The notes under the pieces were generated by a model, which ran no database searches, was not told the DNA's origin, and saw only the letters and a program-made list of their open reading frames with translations. DNA of 64,000 nt, taken from contig DASVRW010000002.1 of assembly GCA_036388415.1 (NCBI GenBank), forward strand, positions 541,396 through 605,395. The letters run 5' to 3'. This document shows, piece by piece, positions 24,363-33,454 of the stretch (positions within the stretch are counted from its first letter, which is position 1; every line of letters starts with the position of its first letter). The stretch is from Candidatus Saccharimonadales bacterium (lineage in GTDB: Bacteria > Patescibacteriota > Saccharimonadia > Saccharimonadales > UBA4665). The translations under genes were made by a program, and so were the position numbers.

Positions 24363-25502
24363 CTAGCGGGCAAAATCACTAAGTGCTTGAAGCGTGCGCT
24401 CAAGTGCCGCCTTGTCGGTAGCGCGGCCCATAGTCAGCCGCAAGCTGGAACGTGCGTCAGCTTCGGACAGCCCCATTGCCAGCAAAACATGCGAAGCAGC
24501 CTCATTGCTGGCACTACAGGCCGATCCAGCTGCTGCCATGATGCCTGCATCATCAAGCTGATACAGCAGCCGCTCATTGTCTTTGCCGGGAATCGTTATA
24601 TGCAGATTATTAGGTAATCGGCGTTTCAACGATCCGTTGATGATAGCAGTCGGCAGATATTCCTTAAGCTGATGATAAAAATATCGCTGCAGCTCAGCAA
24701 GTCGTTTCGTCTCCTCATTTCGCATGCCCTGCGCAATCTGGAGAGCGGCCGCACATCCAATGATGCCCGGTACATTTTCGGTTCCACTACGAATTTTGTG
24801 TTCCTGACCCCCGCCTGTTATCAGCGGCAAGAGCGTAACACCTGCCCGTATATAGAGCGCACCCGACTGTTTTGGTCCATACATTTTACCGCCATTGAGT
24901 GTCATGAGGTCTACGCCCAATCGAGAAACCTGCATATCGAGGTAATTGGTCGCCTGCGCCGCATCGGTGTGAAAATATAACGGCAGGTCGACACCGCGTG
25001 CTCTACGGTCGTTACGAACTTGGTTGATGATGCCGCTAATCTCCCGGATTGGCTGGATTGTACCGACTTCATTATTGGCATACATAATTGTTACAAGCAC
25101 CGTTTGGTCGTCAATGCGGGCCTGTACGGCTTCAGCCTGTACGATCCCCTGCTCTGATACCGGCAAAATACTGTGCTCATACTGTTTGGCTGTTTCGAGG
25201 ACAGAATCATGCTCAATTGCGCTCAGCAGCATGCGGGCCTGCGGGTAGCGGCGCATTACACCGCTGATCGCCAGATTGTTTGCCTCTGTGCCGCCAGCCG
25301 TAAAGACGACTTCTGCCGGACGCACACCGAGGCACAGCGCCACGACACTCCGCGCCGCCTCGATGTCCCTATACACACCCTGGGCAGCGCTATACATGGC
25401 AGATGGGTTATAAAATCGTTCACTAAAATACGGCTGCATTGCTGCCAGCACTCGTGGGTCTAACGGCGTGGCAGCCGCGTGGTCAAGATAAATCATATCC
25501 AT
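24363..25502 (-). CDS. Cysteine desulfurase, NifS/IscS family
   Basis: A 379-residue PLP enzyme taking sulfur from cysteine as a persulfide. The N-terminus MIYLDHAAATP is typical. The PLP lysine lies in LNGGKMYGPKQSG near residue 206; the usual His before the Lys (S-x-H-K) is Gly here. The active-site Cys is in GSACSASNEAASHVL near residue 331. Thiamine or Fe-S partners are not in the window, so the sulfur acceptor is probably MnmA (6990-8051). A TATACT box is eleven bases before the ATG at 25502; a second ATG at 25496 is possible. Confidence 0.9.
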   Translation of the reverse strand: MDMIYLDHAAATPLDPRVLAAMQPYFSERFYNPSAMYSAAQGVYRDIEAARSVVALCLGVRPAEVVFTAGGTEANNLAISGVMRRYPQARMLLSAIEHDSVLETAKQYEHSILPVSEQGIVQAEAVQARIDDQTVLVTIMYANNEVGTIQPIREISGIINQVRNDRRARGVDLPLYFHTDAAQATNYLDMQVSRLGVDLMTLNGGKMYGPKQSGALYIRAGVTLLPLITGGGQEHKIRSGTENVPGIIGCAAALQIAQGMRNEETKRLAELQRYFYHQLKEYLPTAIINGSLKRRLPNNLHITIPGKDNERLLYQLDDAGIMAAAGSACSASNEAASHVLLAMGLSEADARSSLRLTMGRATDKAALERTLQALSDFAR

Positions 25503-25513
25503 AGCGTGTATAC

Positions 25514-25519
25514 AGTATA
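25514..25519 (-). promoter_or_regulatory. -10 box of the cysteine desulfurase gene
   Basis: Minus-strand TATACT (25519-25514), eleven bases before the ATG at 25502; the leader would be about four bases. Confidence 0.4.
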
Positions 25520-25540
25520 AGCCCGGCGACGGCGCTACGA

Positions 25541-25909
25541 CTAGACGGCTTGCAACATCAGCTGTTGTTCGGTGCCGATTTTATCATTGTATAATTTGAC
25601 GGCGCGGTACAGATTGGCCAGCTCTTGCCGGCTAAGGCGCTGATACGAAGCGCCGCCTTGCGACTTGAGTATACCGTTTGGGCGGACATCGTAGCGGGTA
25701 GTCACGGCTTGCCATTGGCCGTTTTCATCCTTCCATTCCTCGTGCCACACCCAAGTGTGCTCATCGAGACAAAAGAATTCACGGCGGTGGCCTTCCGGAA
25801 TCGGCCCGAACAATTCGCCGCCGATTTTGGCTTCGTGATGGATCAGCGCGCTGTAGATTTCGGCTTGGCGCTCTTCTCGTTTTTGGCGGAAGTAGTTGTT
25901 AAGCAGCAT
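25541..25909 (-). CDS. Hypothetical protein, about 120 residues
   Basis: A 122-residue soluble protein. It has a helical N-terminus (QKREERQAEIYSALIHHEAK), a beta middle rich in aromatics (EFFCLDEHTWVWHEEWKDE, then TTRYDVRPNGILK), and a helical end (LSRQELANLYRAVKLYNDKI). No family is recognised with certainty. It overlaps the gene upstream by 11 bases and so is translated with it. The compact alpha-beta-alpha plan looks like a conserved small protein of this lineage. Confidence 0.65.
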   Translation of the reverse strand: MLLNNYFRQKREERQAEIYSALIHHEAKIGGELFGPIPEGHRREFFCLDEHTWVWHEEWKDENGQWQAVTTRYDVRPNGILKSQGGASYQRLSRQELANLYRAVKLYNDKIGTEQQLMLQAV

Positions 25910-26420
25910 GACGGTTCTCTTCTTCAGTATGATTGTCGTCTGACAAAGTCTCTATGTAGCCATCGTTCATACCAGCCCCAGAGCCATCAGAGTCACTGAA
26001 CAGATAATTATCATCAGTAGGATAGATTTCAGCCACACGGCTGCGCGCTTCATCAAGACTGAAAACATTACTGTTCGTATCTGATGATGATATAGACGCC
26101 GTGGTTGTCGGAGCGTTCAGTTGAGTTGGCTTTGGAACAACTGATAAAGCCGGACGAGCCAACCGCGCTGCATACACGTCCTGCTCACCCGATATTTGGT
26201 CAGCTGATGCCGCACCAGCTGACATTTCGTTAGATAGCTTGGAGCTAGCCTCTATCTCGTTTACCAGCTGCGGATCGATAGTTCGGACAGCTGCAAACGT
26301 CTCGTTGACAATAGCTTTGAGAATAGTAGCCCGCTTTTCGAGCGGAAGGCGGCCTTCCGCATTGCTTTTGCGGGGGTGCTGGTCAAAAGACTTGTGTCGT
26401 ATGTCGTTGCTTGTTTTCAT
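25899..26420 (-). CDS. Hypothetical protein, low-complexity acidic tail
   Basis: A 173-residue protein. The N-terminal 60 residues are charged and helical (LPLEKRATILKAIVNETFAAV); the rest is Ser/Ala/Asp-rich and probably disordered, ending in a short His-containing acidic stretch. There is no signal peptide or membrane segment. It lies 19 bases after tatD and overlaps 25541-25909. No function can be given. Confidence 0.6.
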   Translation of the reverse strand: MKTSNDIRHKSFDQHPRKSNAEGRLPLEKRATILKAIVNETFAAVRTIDPQLVNEIEASSKLSNEMSAGAASADQISGEQDVYAARLARPALSVVPKPTQLNAPTTTASISSSDTNSNVFSLDEARSRVAEIYPTDDNYLFSDSDGSGAGMNDGYIETLSDDNHTEEENRHAA

Positions 26421-26439
26421 AATCTATATTCGAAATGAG

Positions 26440-27273
26440 TTATATCCGAAACAATTGTTTTGCATTACTCGATGTTGCTTCAGCTAGCTCGCCGAGGGCT
26501 TCATTTCTAAGTTCTGCTAAAAATTTTGCCGTTACACTTGTGTGATATGGCTCACAAATATTACCACGGTACGGAGATGGTGTCAAGTACGGCGCGTCGG
26601 TTTCCAGTAAAAGTCTTGACAACGGGATGCTTTTGTACATTTCACGCTGCTGGTCACTTTTGGTGAAAGTTGCGATCCCATTTACGCCGATGTACAAGCC
26701 TCGTTCAAGCGCCATAGCCAGATTCTCCGGCGAATCCGTAAAGCTATGCAGGACGCCTCGTATGCCATCATACTGATCAAAAATTGGCCAAAAATCATCA
26801 AACGCCTCGCGGACGTGAAATATCATCGGTAAGTCATGTTCTAATGCGAGTCGTATCTGGTAATGCAATACTCGGGCTTGTTCGGCCGGCGCTGAATGCT
26901 CATAGAAATAATCAAGCCCGCATTCACCGACTGCAACAACTTTGTCATGCGCGGCCATTGCAGCAAATCGCTGCAATTGGGACTTCGTTTTATCGTCATG
27001 ACTGCTGTAGTCTTTGGCTTCATGCGGATGTATGCCGATGCTGGCGACGCAGTTGTCACGGCTTTGCACAAATTCGACGGCCAGCTCGCTATCCGCAATA
27101 GTGCAGCCGACACAGATCATTCGCCGGACGCCCGCATCAGTCGCCCGTACGATCAGCTCGTCGCCAGTCGGAAAGCCAGCTTTTTGCCACATATTACGTG
27201 TTATCGCTTCACCGCCATCGCCACTTTTAATGGTCGAACCTTGAATATGACAGTGCGTATCAATAAACTCCAT
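26440..27273 (-). CDS. tatD: TatD-family metal-dependent hydrolase
   Basis: A 277-residue TIM-barrel hydrolase, a family of metal-dependent DNases and tRNA/DNA repair nucleases. The metal site residues are all visible: IDTHCH at residues 4-9, the Glu in VAVGECGLDYFYEH, His in MIFHVRE, His in GVLHSFT, and Asp in LLLETDAPYLTP. An insertion after the first motif (TIKSGDGGEAITRN) is longer than in most members. A GAGGAG site precedes the ATG. It sits downstream of metG, as in many bacteria. Confidence 0.93.
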   Translation of the reverse strand: MEFIDTHCHIQGSTIKSGDGGEAITRNMWQKAGFPTGDELIVRATDAGVRRMICVGCTIADSELAVEFVQSRDNCVASIGIHPHEAKDYSSHDDKTKSQLQRFAAMAAHDKVVAVGECGLDYFYEHSAPAEQARVLHYQIRLALEHDLPMIFHVREAFDDFWPIFDQYDGIRGVLHSFTDSPENLAMALERGLYIGVNGIATFTKSDQQREMYKSIPLSRLLLETDAPYLTPSPYRGNICEPYHTSVTAKFLAELRNEALGELAEATSSNAKQLFRI

Positions 27274-27391
27274 ATACTACTCCTCTCGTGAATTCTTAAC
27301 ACTTTGACGGGGCATGTATGTCACTGAGTGTTCTCGCCTCTATAATATTGCGACTGACCGAATGGCCCTCCAATCTTGCGGGCGGTAACGG

Positions 27392-28837
27392 CTAATCTTC
27401 TTGCGGGCGATCGTGCTTCGGAAACAGCGTGCCGTCGATCGGATGGACAATGCCCTGTTCGAACACCGCTTTGATGCGGCTGGCCGTCGTCGGCATGAAT
27501 GGGTCGAGCAGTTCAGCAATCTGCATCAGCGAACTGGCTTGATAGGCCAGCACTTCACGCAGGTGATCCATATCCCCGATTTTTGCTATTGTCCACGGCT
27601 TTTCGGCATCGATATACTGATTGATGCCGCGAACTTGTTCCCAGACTTCATCGAGTGCTCTGTCGAAGTGGCAGACCTCCAGCGCTTTGCGGTATTCCGC
27701 AGTATCATGCTGCGGTTCCGGTATGTCACCGATCAGGCCGTCTTGATATTTGATGATCATGGCAGCGGTACGCTGGACTGCATTACCGAGTTCGTTGGCT
27801 AGTTCATTATTGTAGGCCGCTTCAAGTTTCTCCCAACTGAAATCGCCGTCTTCGTATGATGGCACGTGGCGCAGGAAATAGTACCGGAAGGCGTCGGCGC
27901 CGTATTTGGCTATGACGTCATGCGGGGATACAGAATTACCGAGTGATTTACTCATTTTTTTGTCGTCAACAGTGACATAGCCATGGACATACAGCGTTTT
28001 TGGCAATGACAAATCAAGCGCTAGCAGCATGCCGGGCCATATTGCGGCATGAAAACGCAGTATTCCCTTGCCGATGACCTGAATATTGGCTGGCCAGTAA
28101 TGTTTAAAGTCTTCGTATTCTGGATAGCCGAGGACGGTGATGTAGTTCATGAGCGCCTCAAACCAAACGTACATAACCTGGTCTTTGTCGCCTGGAACCG
28201 GAATACCCCATGAAATTTTATCGTTTGGGCGCGAAATACTAATATCTTCTAAACCTTCGTTAATAACCGACAGTATCTCATTACGCTTTGTTTTAGGAAT
28301 AATCTGGAACTGGCCGGATTCAATAGCTTTTTTGATTGGCTCGTTATATTTGCTAAGCGCAAAGAAATAGTTCTCTTCTTCAATCTTTTCGTAGGGACGG
28401 TTGTGGTCCGGGCACACTCCTTTGTTTTCATTGACGACCGTTTCAGTAAAGAATTCCTCGTCGCCGGTACAATACCAGCCGATGTATTTGTTCTTGTATA
28501 TGTCTTTTGATAGCGCTTTCCATATCACCTGCGCCCGCTGTTCATGCCCCTTGTCTGTCGTTCGGATAAAGCGGTCGGCGCTGATGTCAAGCGAAGCCGC
28601 CAGATCGCGGAATTTTTGACTCATCTGATCGGCCATTTCTTGTGGCTTGAGATGCATTTCTTCGGCTTTTTCGGCAATCTTGCCGCCATGTTCGTCGGTA
28701 CCAGTACTGAATATGACATCATTGCCATGGATACGGGCAGCTCGGGCAAGTACGTCCGCCATGACAAATTCCATAGCGTGCCCAAGGTGCGGTTCGCCGT
28801 TTACATATGGAATAGATGTTGTCACGTAGTATTTCAT
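27392..28837 (-). CDS. metG: Methionyl-tRNA synthetase
   Basis: A 481-residue class I synthetase. The start at 28837 (MKYYVTTSIPYVNG) is chosen because GAGGAG precedes it and the family begins there. The HIGH-type motif is PHLGH at residues 16-20 and the KMSKS motif is KKMSKSLGN near residue 296. The zinc-knuckle region has one clear Cys pair split over WYCTGDEEF and GVCPDHN. The C-terminal tRNA-binding OB domain found in longer versions is absent. The end falls 118 bases before tatD. Confidence 0.95.
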   Translation of the reverse strand: MKYYVTTSIPYVNGEPHLGHAMEFVMADVLARAARIHGNDVIFSTGTDEHGGKIAEKAEEMHLKPQEMADQMSQKFRDLAASLDISADRFIRTTDKGHEQRAQVIWKALSKDIYKNKYIGWYCTGDEEFFTETVVNENKGVCPDHNRPYEKIEEENYFFALSKYNEPIKKAIESGQFQIIPKTKRNEILSVINEGLEDISISRPNDKISWGIPVPGDKDQVMYVWFEALMNYITVLGYPEYEDFKHYWPANIQVIGKGILRFHAAIWPGMLLALDLSLPKTLYVHGYVTVDDKKMSKSLGNSVSPHDVIAKYGADAFRYYFLRHVPSYEDGDFSWEKLEAAYNNELANELGNAVQRTAAMIIKYQDGLIGDIPEPQHDTAEYRKALEVCHFDRALDEVWEQVRGINQYIDAEKPWTIAKIGDMDHLREVLAYQASSLMQIAELLDPFMPTTASRIKAVFEQGIVHPIDGTLFPKHDRPQED

Positions 28838-28972
28838 TGAGACTCCTCGTGTACCGTTTCCGGTGTCTTTGTTACTGACTGTAGTATAAGGAAATGCGTA
28901 AATAGACTGCCCGCATGGGCATATATCGCATCGTCGCATACTGCATTATATTCATAGGATCAGTATAGCATC

Positions 28973-29392
28973 CTACTTAAGAAGATCAGTCACGGCATCA
29001 CGCTCCATGTCGTCGAGTTCGGCATACAAATCTGACTCGTACTGTTCGGCGACTTTAAAGATGTAATCGTCGTTGGAGCGCGGCAGTACATGGAACACCA
29101 GGTGATCCAGTTTTATCTCATTTTGCGGTCGGAACGGGCGGTAGCTCTGCCGGATATCGAAGCCGTCGCCAAGTTTGCCAATCAGTTTTTGCTCTATATC
29201 GAAAATCAAATCAAAAATACTAGTAATTTCATCTTTGGTGAGATCCCATGGCTGTTCGACGTGGCGACGCGGCATGACCAGCAGATGGCCAGGTACTTTG
29301 TGTGGGTCACTCAGGATAACCTGAGCCAATTCATTACCCTCGAGGACACGTTCCTGCGGATGACAAAACGGACAATTTATCGGATCAGCCAT
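28973..29392 (-). CDS. HIT-family protein without the catalytic His
   Basis: A 139-residue HIT-fold protein, normally nucleotide hydrolases or transferases. The N-terminal CPFCHPQ zinc motif and the VPGHLLVMPRRHV strand are typical. The signature H-x-H-x-H reads HLVFHVLPR, so the middle His, the nucleophile in HINT/FHIT enzymes, is Val. It may therefore be a binding protein rather than an enzyme, or use another residue. The start at 29392 (MADPINCPFC) follows AGGTG at a fair distance. Confidence 0.85.
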   Translation of the reverse strand: MADPINCPFCHPQERVLEGNELAQVILSDPHKVPGHLLVMPRRHVEQPWDLTKDEITSIFDLIFDIEQKLIGKLGDGFDIRQSYRPFRPQNEIKLDHLVFHVLPRSNDDYIFKVAEQYESDLYAELDDMERDAVTDLLK

Positions 29393-29417
29393 GTAAAACA
29401 CCTATCTTATCGTTGCT

Positions 29418-29503
29418 TGGTGGGCGAGGTGGGATTCGAACCCACAACCCGTTACCGGGGACAGATTTTAAGTCTGTTGTGTAAACCATTCCACCACTCG
29501 CCC
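29418..29503 (-). tRNA. tRNA-Leu (anticodon UAA)
   Basis: Minus-strand cloverleaf: acceptor GGGCGAG pairs with CTCGCCC; anticodon stem ACAGA/TCTGT with loop CTTAAAA gives anticodon TAA; a long variable arm CCCCGGTAACGGG marks a class II tRNA; the T-arm has GTTCGAATCC. Discriminator A and an encoded CCA end the gene at 29418. Confidence 0.95.
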
Positions 29504-29571
29504 GAATATATCGACATTGTGACACTTCAGCGACGCTGATACTGGCAATAGCCCGATTATACTACGATTCA

Positions 29572-29979
29572 TCAGTCTAAAACTACTTCGCCGGACATAA
29601 TTTTGTCAAACAATGCCTGGACACCCGGTGCAAGCGCTAAACTTAAGAGATCCTCGGTATCAAAATATGCTAAGTCGTCATACATCGCAGTTTCATGCAG
29701 GACTGGGTCGGCATCTATAACGACTGCCTGAAACCAGGTGTAATGATAGTCATTTTCGTCATCTTCGAATTCTCCAGAACCGAGCGCTTTGGTGAGACGC
29801 ACTGCAATACCGAGCTCATCAGCAATAGCTTGGACAGCTGCCTGTTCGGCCGGCTCATCTTCGTCCACCTCACCGCCCGGCAGCTCCCACCACGTCTTTT
29901 CCGAGGCAGCTTTGTGCAACAGCAGAATCCTGCTGTAGTCATCGAGAATCACACAACCAGCTTGTTGAATTTTAGACAT
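29572..29979 (-). CDS. Nudix hydrolase-like protein
   Basis: A 135-residue protein of the Nudix fold. The N-terminal strand GCVILDDYSRILLLHKA and the WWELPGGEVDEDE turn are typical of MutT-type enzymes. The Nudix box reads G-x5-E-x7-QAIADELGI, where the consensus is REUxEExGU; the Arg is Gln and the first Glu is Ala. Metal binding may be altered. A TACAAT box lies directly against the ATG, too close to serve it, so the exact start or promoter is uncertain. It lies between the two tRNA genes on the same strand. Confidence 0.8.
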   Translation of the reverse strand: MSKIQQAGCVILDDYSRILLLHKAASEKTWWELPGGEVDEDEPAEQAAVQAIADELGIAVRLTKALGSGEFEDDENDYHYTWFQAVVIDADPVLHETAMYDDLAYFDTEDLLSLALAPGVQALFDKIMSGEVVLD

Positions 29980-30041
29980 ATTGTAGTGCCAATCCCCTAC
30001 GATCGCCTTTCGTGTTTAAACAAATAAAGATATAGCAAATA

Positions 30042-30115
30042 TGGAGGCACCTACCGGGTTCGAACCGGTGTACGCGGTTTTGCAGACCGCTGCGTAACCA
30101 CTCCGCCAAGGCGCC
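30042..30115 (-). tRNA. tRNA-Cys (anticodon GCA)
   Basis: Minus-strand cloverleaf: acceptor GGCGCCT with AGGTGCC; anticodon stem GCGGT/ACCGC with loop CTGCAAA gives anticodon GCA; T-arm ACCGGTTCGAACCCGGT. The discriminator is T as in most tRNA-Cys, and CCA is encoded (end 30042). Confidence 0.95.
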
Positions 30116-30399
30116 TGATAGTGTGTAATCTCTAATTGTTGCCGTATTACTCCCCAGATTATACATGTTCTTGCACCGAAAAGCACCGAAGGGGCCGGTA
30201 CGAACCAGGAATAAGCCAGGAAATAAGATAGTAAGTTAGCTAGGATATGTGAAATATATAACTGTAAGCATGTGCTGAATGTTTTAAAGTTTTTGCAGGT
30301 GAGCAAAACAGCAAACCAAAATAAATTCGACATAAACCGCAAAAGCAACATTAAAACAGCCAACACAGAAAGTAGTAAATATTACAGAAGGAAACACAT

Positions 30400-30522
30400 A
30401 TGACGATCGAAGAAATAATATCAAAAATAGAAAACACGCTGACCGAGCGCAAAAGTAGACATCCACACAATAATGGGTCCCGCCATAATGGAAATGGGCG
30501 CGGTGGTTCTCCTCGCGCCTAA
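30400..30522 (+). CDS. Possible 40-residue small protein
   Basis: An ATG at 30400 preceded by AAGGA at a good distance opens 40 codons: a charged helix (MTIEEIISKIENTLTERK) then a Gly/Asn/Arg/His-rich tail ending GRGGSPRA. The 150 bases before it are unusually A-rich and T-poor on the plus strand, as expected of an unstructured leader. It stops 16 bases before the convergent PIG-L fusion gene. There is no homologue I know. The interval 30116-30399 holds no other gene. Confidence 0.45.
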   Translation: MTIEEIISKIENTLTERKSRHPHNNGSRHNGNGRGGSPRA

Positions 30523-30537
30523 ACCATCTTATATATT

Positions 30538-33279
30538 TTACTTACCGGCGTTACCGCTTACAGACTGCGGATATTGTCGTAGCAAATAATTACCGTAGGT
30601 GTAGGTGTTTTGGCATTCAAAAGCAGTTTGGCAGACCGCACCGTCAAATTTGGCATATGACAGAAATGTTGACTGTTTTACAGTCACGTCATCATCAGAC
30701 AGATTTGCGGGCAGAAGCTTATTAGAGTATCCGAGGTACTGTAATAATTCGTGCGGTTGCAAATAGCTTGCGGCTGCCTCAGTCGTTAACGTACCGACAT
30801 CATGATGATCGGCATGATCACCGTCTGCTTTATCATGTGAGCCCTGCGTACGAATTTGGTTCGGAAGATCTTCGATCATAATCTGGCGCAGTGCGGTCAC
30901 CAGCTGCTCCTTGGTATAGGTATTCGTGCCGTCCACTGTATGCAAGAGCGGCATCGCTCCGCTAACCAGCGCCTGCAGGCTTTCATGCGAACGGCCGGCG
31001 AATCCCTGCCCGCTCAAATTGCCGTCCGGCAACCGTAGGAATACCAGCGACACCTGCGGTATATTCTCTAAGTAACTGACGGACACTTTGCGGCCAGCTA
31101 ACATTTGCTGCTCATCACGCCAGATGTTTGGCATACCGTACATTTCGGCATAAGCTGCCTTGGCACCAAGCTCACGACCACCCCAATAATTGACTTGCTC
31201 GCCAGCGTCGCCAGCCGTCACGTAGACCGTCCGTATACATTCTCCCTCCCGAATACTAGCTGAGACATCCGGATTCATAAACAACAGATCATCGTCCTGA
31301 TGGGCAATCACTTGTAGCGTCGTGCCACGGCGACAGGGATCGATTTCAGTAAACGGCACGAACGATACTATCTCAGGCGGCTTGGCAGCTGCCGGTTTTG
31401 AAGAATTAGTAGGTGCAGCGGATTGTCTGGAGGGGGTAAATAAGGGGGAACGAATACCGTCTGGATACAACAACAGCAGAACATCGGGTGTAGTCTGCAT
31501 GGCATTACTCTTAGTGCTGCCAACGGATACACGCTCGCTCGGGACACCGTATTCGCCAACCACGCGGGCCAGACTGCAACCATTGTAGGTGGGCGTTTGT
31601 TTGGCGGTGCCGGCGCTAGCAGAATCAGCGTCTTTTACGGCAAGATAGGCCGCGGAGGTACGGTCAGGTTTTTGGAACCACGCGCCACTGCTCAGTACCT
31701 GGCGCGGTAGTATACAGGTATCAACTGGCATAATGGTGAGCGGCCGGTTGGTTTTGGCCTTGATCGGTGTTACGTCCCAATAATCACCAACTAGACGGTC
31801 AATATTACGCCGCTCCAACTCTTCACTGACGCGGTTAGCGACTATGTTTTTACCCGATAATGCCGCGACGTCCGTCCGGTACTCCTGCCAGGATGTGTAT
31901 AGTCCGATAGGTATTGCAAGTATCAAAAGCGTTGTTACGACAACAACATATGATTCAGGCACTGTACGATGCCGAATGTAGGCGGCGGCGGCGATGAAAA
32001 CTGCAAACAAACCAATCGTCATATAGCGCGCATCGACGGGATAGTAATGATCAGTCAGGACGAAAACAGCGGCGGCGGTCAGCGTCGAGCCGAGTAGTAC
32101 AATTGCCAGCCGCGTCCAAATATCACCGTGTTCGTTTCCTTCTTGGACGCGGGTTTGCTTAAAGAAAATCAGCCGTAAACATGCATACAGGCCCCCGAGC
32201 AGCAACAATAAATTGACAGTGTAAGGCAGCGTTGAAAACTGCGTCAGACTCTGTAGCAGTGCAGCCGGTATGTCCCGGACGATATTGGTTCCGTGTATGG
32301 CACTGGCACCGAAATTTGCGGCAATCGCATCAATACTATAGATCATACCGGTGGCCAGCTGACTAGCTGACTGTACGAGCGGGTACGGCGAAGCCCGCTC
32401 GCCGTCGCCGATATTGGTAACCGATGCCTTGTCTATGGCCAAGAGCAGTCCGGTTGCGGCGATTAATCCGACGGCTGCAGCAGCCAGCCAGCGCAGTTCT
32501 GGTAGCAGCCCGTCGCGGCGGCGCGTGCAAATACCATACCAAGCACAGGCAGCAATACCACCACCAATACCTAGCACTGCAAAAAGCTTGTCGCTAGCAA
32601 TGAGTAAAATCATAAGCACCATAGCGCTCATAAAGCTATAACTCATCAACTTACGCGACCGTAGCGCCAGATACAGCGCGGCAATATAAACGACGTATTC
32701 AAGGTTACGGGTCGTCGTCATCGCCATGTTCACCGGTAATAATGTACCCGGTATCGGCTGTGCTGGCACCAGCAGCAACATGGACGCCAGTATCAAACAG
32801 AACAGACCAAATACGATCGGACGCTTTTCTATCCGGTACAAAATATAGACCAATGTTCCAACAGTAATAAACACCATAACAATCGTTGCAAGCATAAACA
32901 CTGCCAGCGAGCTGCCGAGAAGGCTTATCGCCAGAAATAATGGCCATTTAATGAGGAAGCTGTGGGCGCCTGGGAATACAGCTTGTTGAAATGTTTGTAG
33001 GCTCTCGAACAAATAGGCATCGATAAGCTGGTCGGCGTTCAGTTCGTGTAGCCGGGCCGTCAAAACAGTCCAAAACAGCGTCGTGGCAATCAATATACCA
33101 AGGCTGATCCAGGCAAAGGCTTTGGCAAAGCTGGTCGTCCGCATATACGGCGGTACGAGGCTTGAACCCTCCGCGGATACTTTTTGCGGCGGTTGGCGGA
33201 CAGCAGTTGCAGTCCGTCTGGGAGTAGCAGATTTTCGGCTGGATTTTTTACGTGCTGCTGCTTTCTTATGCTTTGTCAT
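30538..33279 (-). CDS. Multi-spanning membrane protein fused to PIG-L/LmbE deacetylase domain
   Basis: A 913-residue fusion. A strongly basic N-terminus of about 45 residues is followed by 10-12 hydrophobic helices up to about residue 470, a layout like GT-C glycosyltransferases or O-antigen-type membrane proteins. After a 170-residue linker comes a PIG-L domain (about 645-840). It has the AHQDDDLLF metal motif (canonical AHPDDE) near residues 657-665, YWGGRELGAKAAYAEM, and the second metal motif HADHHDVG near 826. PIG-L enzymes remove acetyl groups from N-acetylglucosamine units using zinc. The predicted topology puts the deacetylase on one membrane face near a lipid-linked sugar. I infer a cell-envelope glycan-modifying enzyme. 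A TATAAA box lies eleven bases before the ATG. Confidence 0.8.
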   Translation of the reverse strand: MTKHKKAAARKKSSRKSATPRRTATAVRQPPQKVSAEGSSLVPPYMRTTSFAKAFAWISLGILIATTLFWTVLTARLHELNADQLIDAYLFESLQTFQQAVFPGAHSFLIKWPLFLAISLLGSSLAVFMLATIVMVFITVGTLVYILYRIEKRPIVFGLFCLILASMLLLVPAQPIPGTLLPVNMAMTTTRNLEYVVYIAALYLALRSRKLMSYSFMSAMVLMILLIASDKLFAVLGIGGGIAACAWYGICTRRRDGLLPELRWLAAAAVGLIAATGLLLAIDKASVTNIGDGERASPYPLVQSASQLATGMIYSIDAIAANFGASAIHGTNIVRDIPAALLQSLTQFSTLPYTVNLLLLLGGLYACLRLIFFKQTRVQEGNEHGDIWTRLAIVLLGSTLTAAAVFVLTDHYYPVDARYMTIGLFAVFIAAAAYIRHRTVPESYVVVVTTLLILAIPIGLYTSWQEYRTDVAALSGKNIVANRVSEELERRNIDRLVGDYWDVTPIKAKTNRPLTIMPVDTCILPRQVLSSGAWFQKPDRTSAAYLAVKDADSASAGTAKQTPTYNGCSLARVVGEYGVPSERVSVGSTKSNAMQTTPDVLLLLYPDGIRSPLFTPSRQSAAPTNSSKPAAAKPPEIVSFVPFTEIDPCRRGTTLQVIAHQDDDLLFMNPDVSASIREGECIRTVYVTAGDAGEQVNYWGGRELGAKAAYAEMYGMPNIWRDEQQMLAGRKVSVSYLENIPQVSLVFLRLPDGNLSGQGFAGRSHESLQALVSGAMPLLHTVDGTNTYTKEQLVTALRQIMIEDLPNQIRTQGSHDKADGDHADHHDVGTLTTEAAASYLQPHELLQYLGYSNKLLPANLSDDDVTVKQSTFLSYAKFDGAVCQTAFECQNTYTYGNYLLRQYPQSVSGNAGK

Positions 33280-33454
33280 TTTTGCCGTGGTTTATAGCTT
33301 TGATACGTTCGATTATACCTAACTATTTTCGCATACTGCACAATAACATATCCACGAGCGATGTGGAGCGATCAACCGTATCAATTTATTTCTGTTCGAA
33401 ACGCACTATAACTCCTACAACCGTCGGCGTGGTACAGCTTAAGCGGTTCCGGTG

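Noticed and set aside
30016-30366. A minus-strand frame across tRNA-Cys
   Set aside because: It runs through a complete tRNA gene and has no homology or ribosome site.
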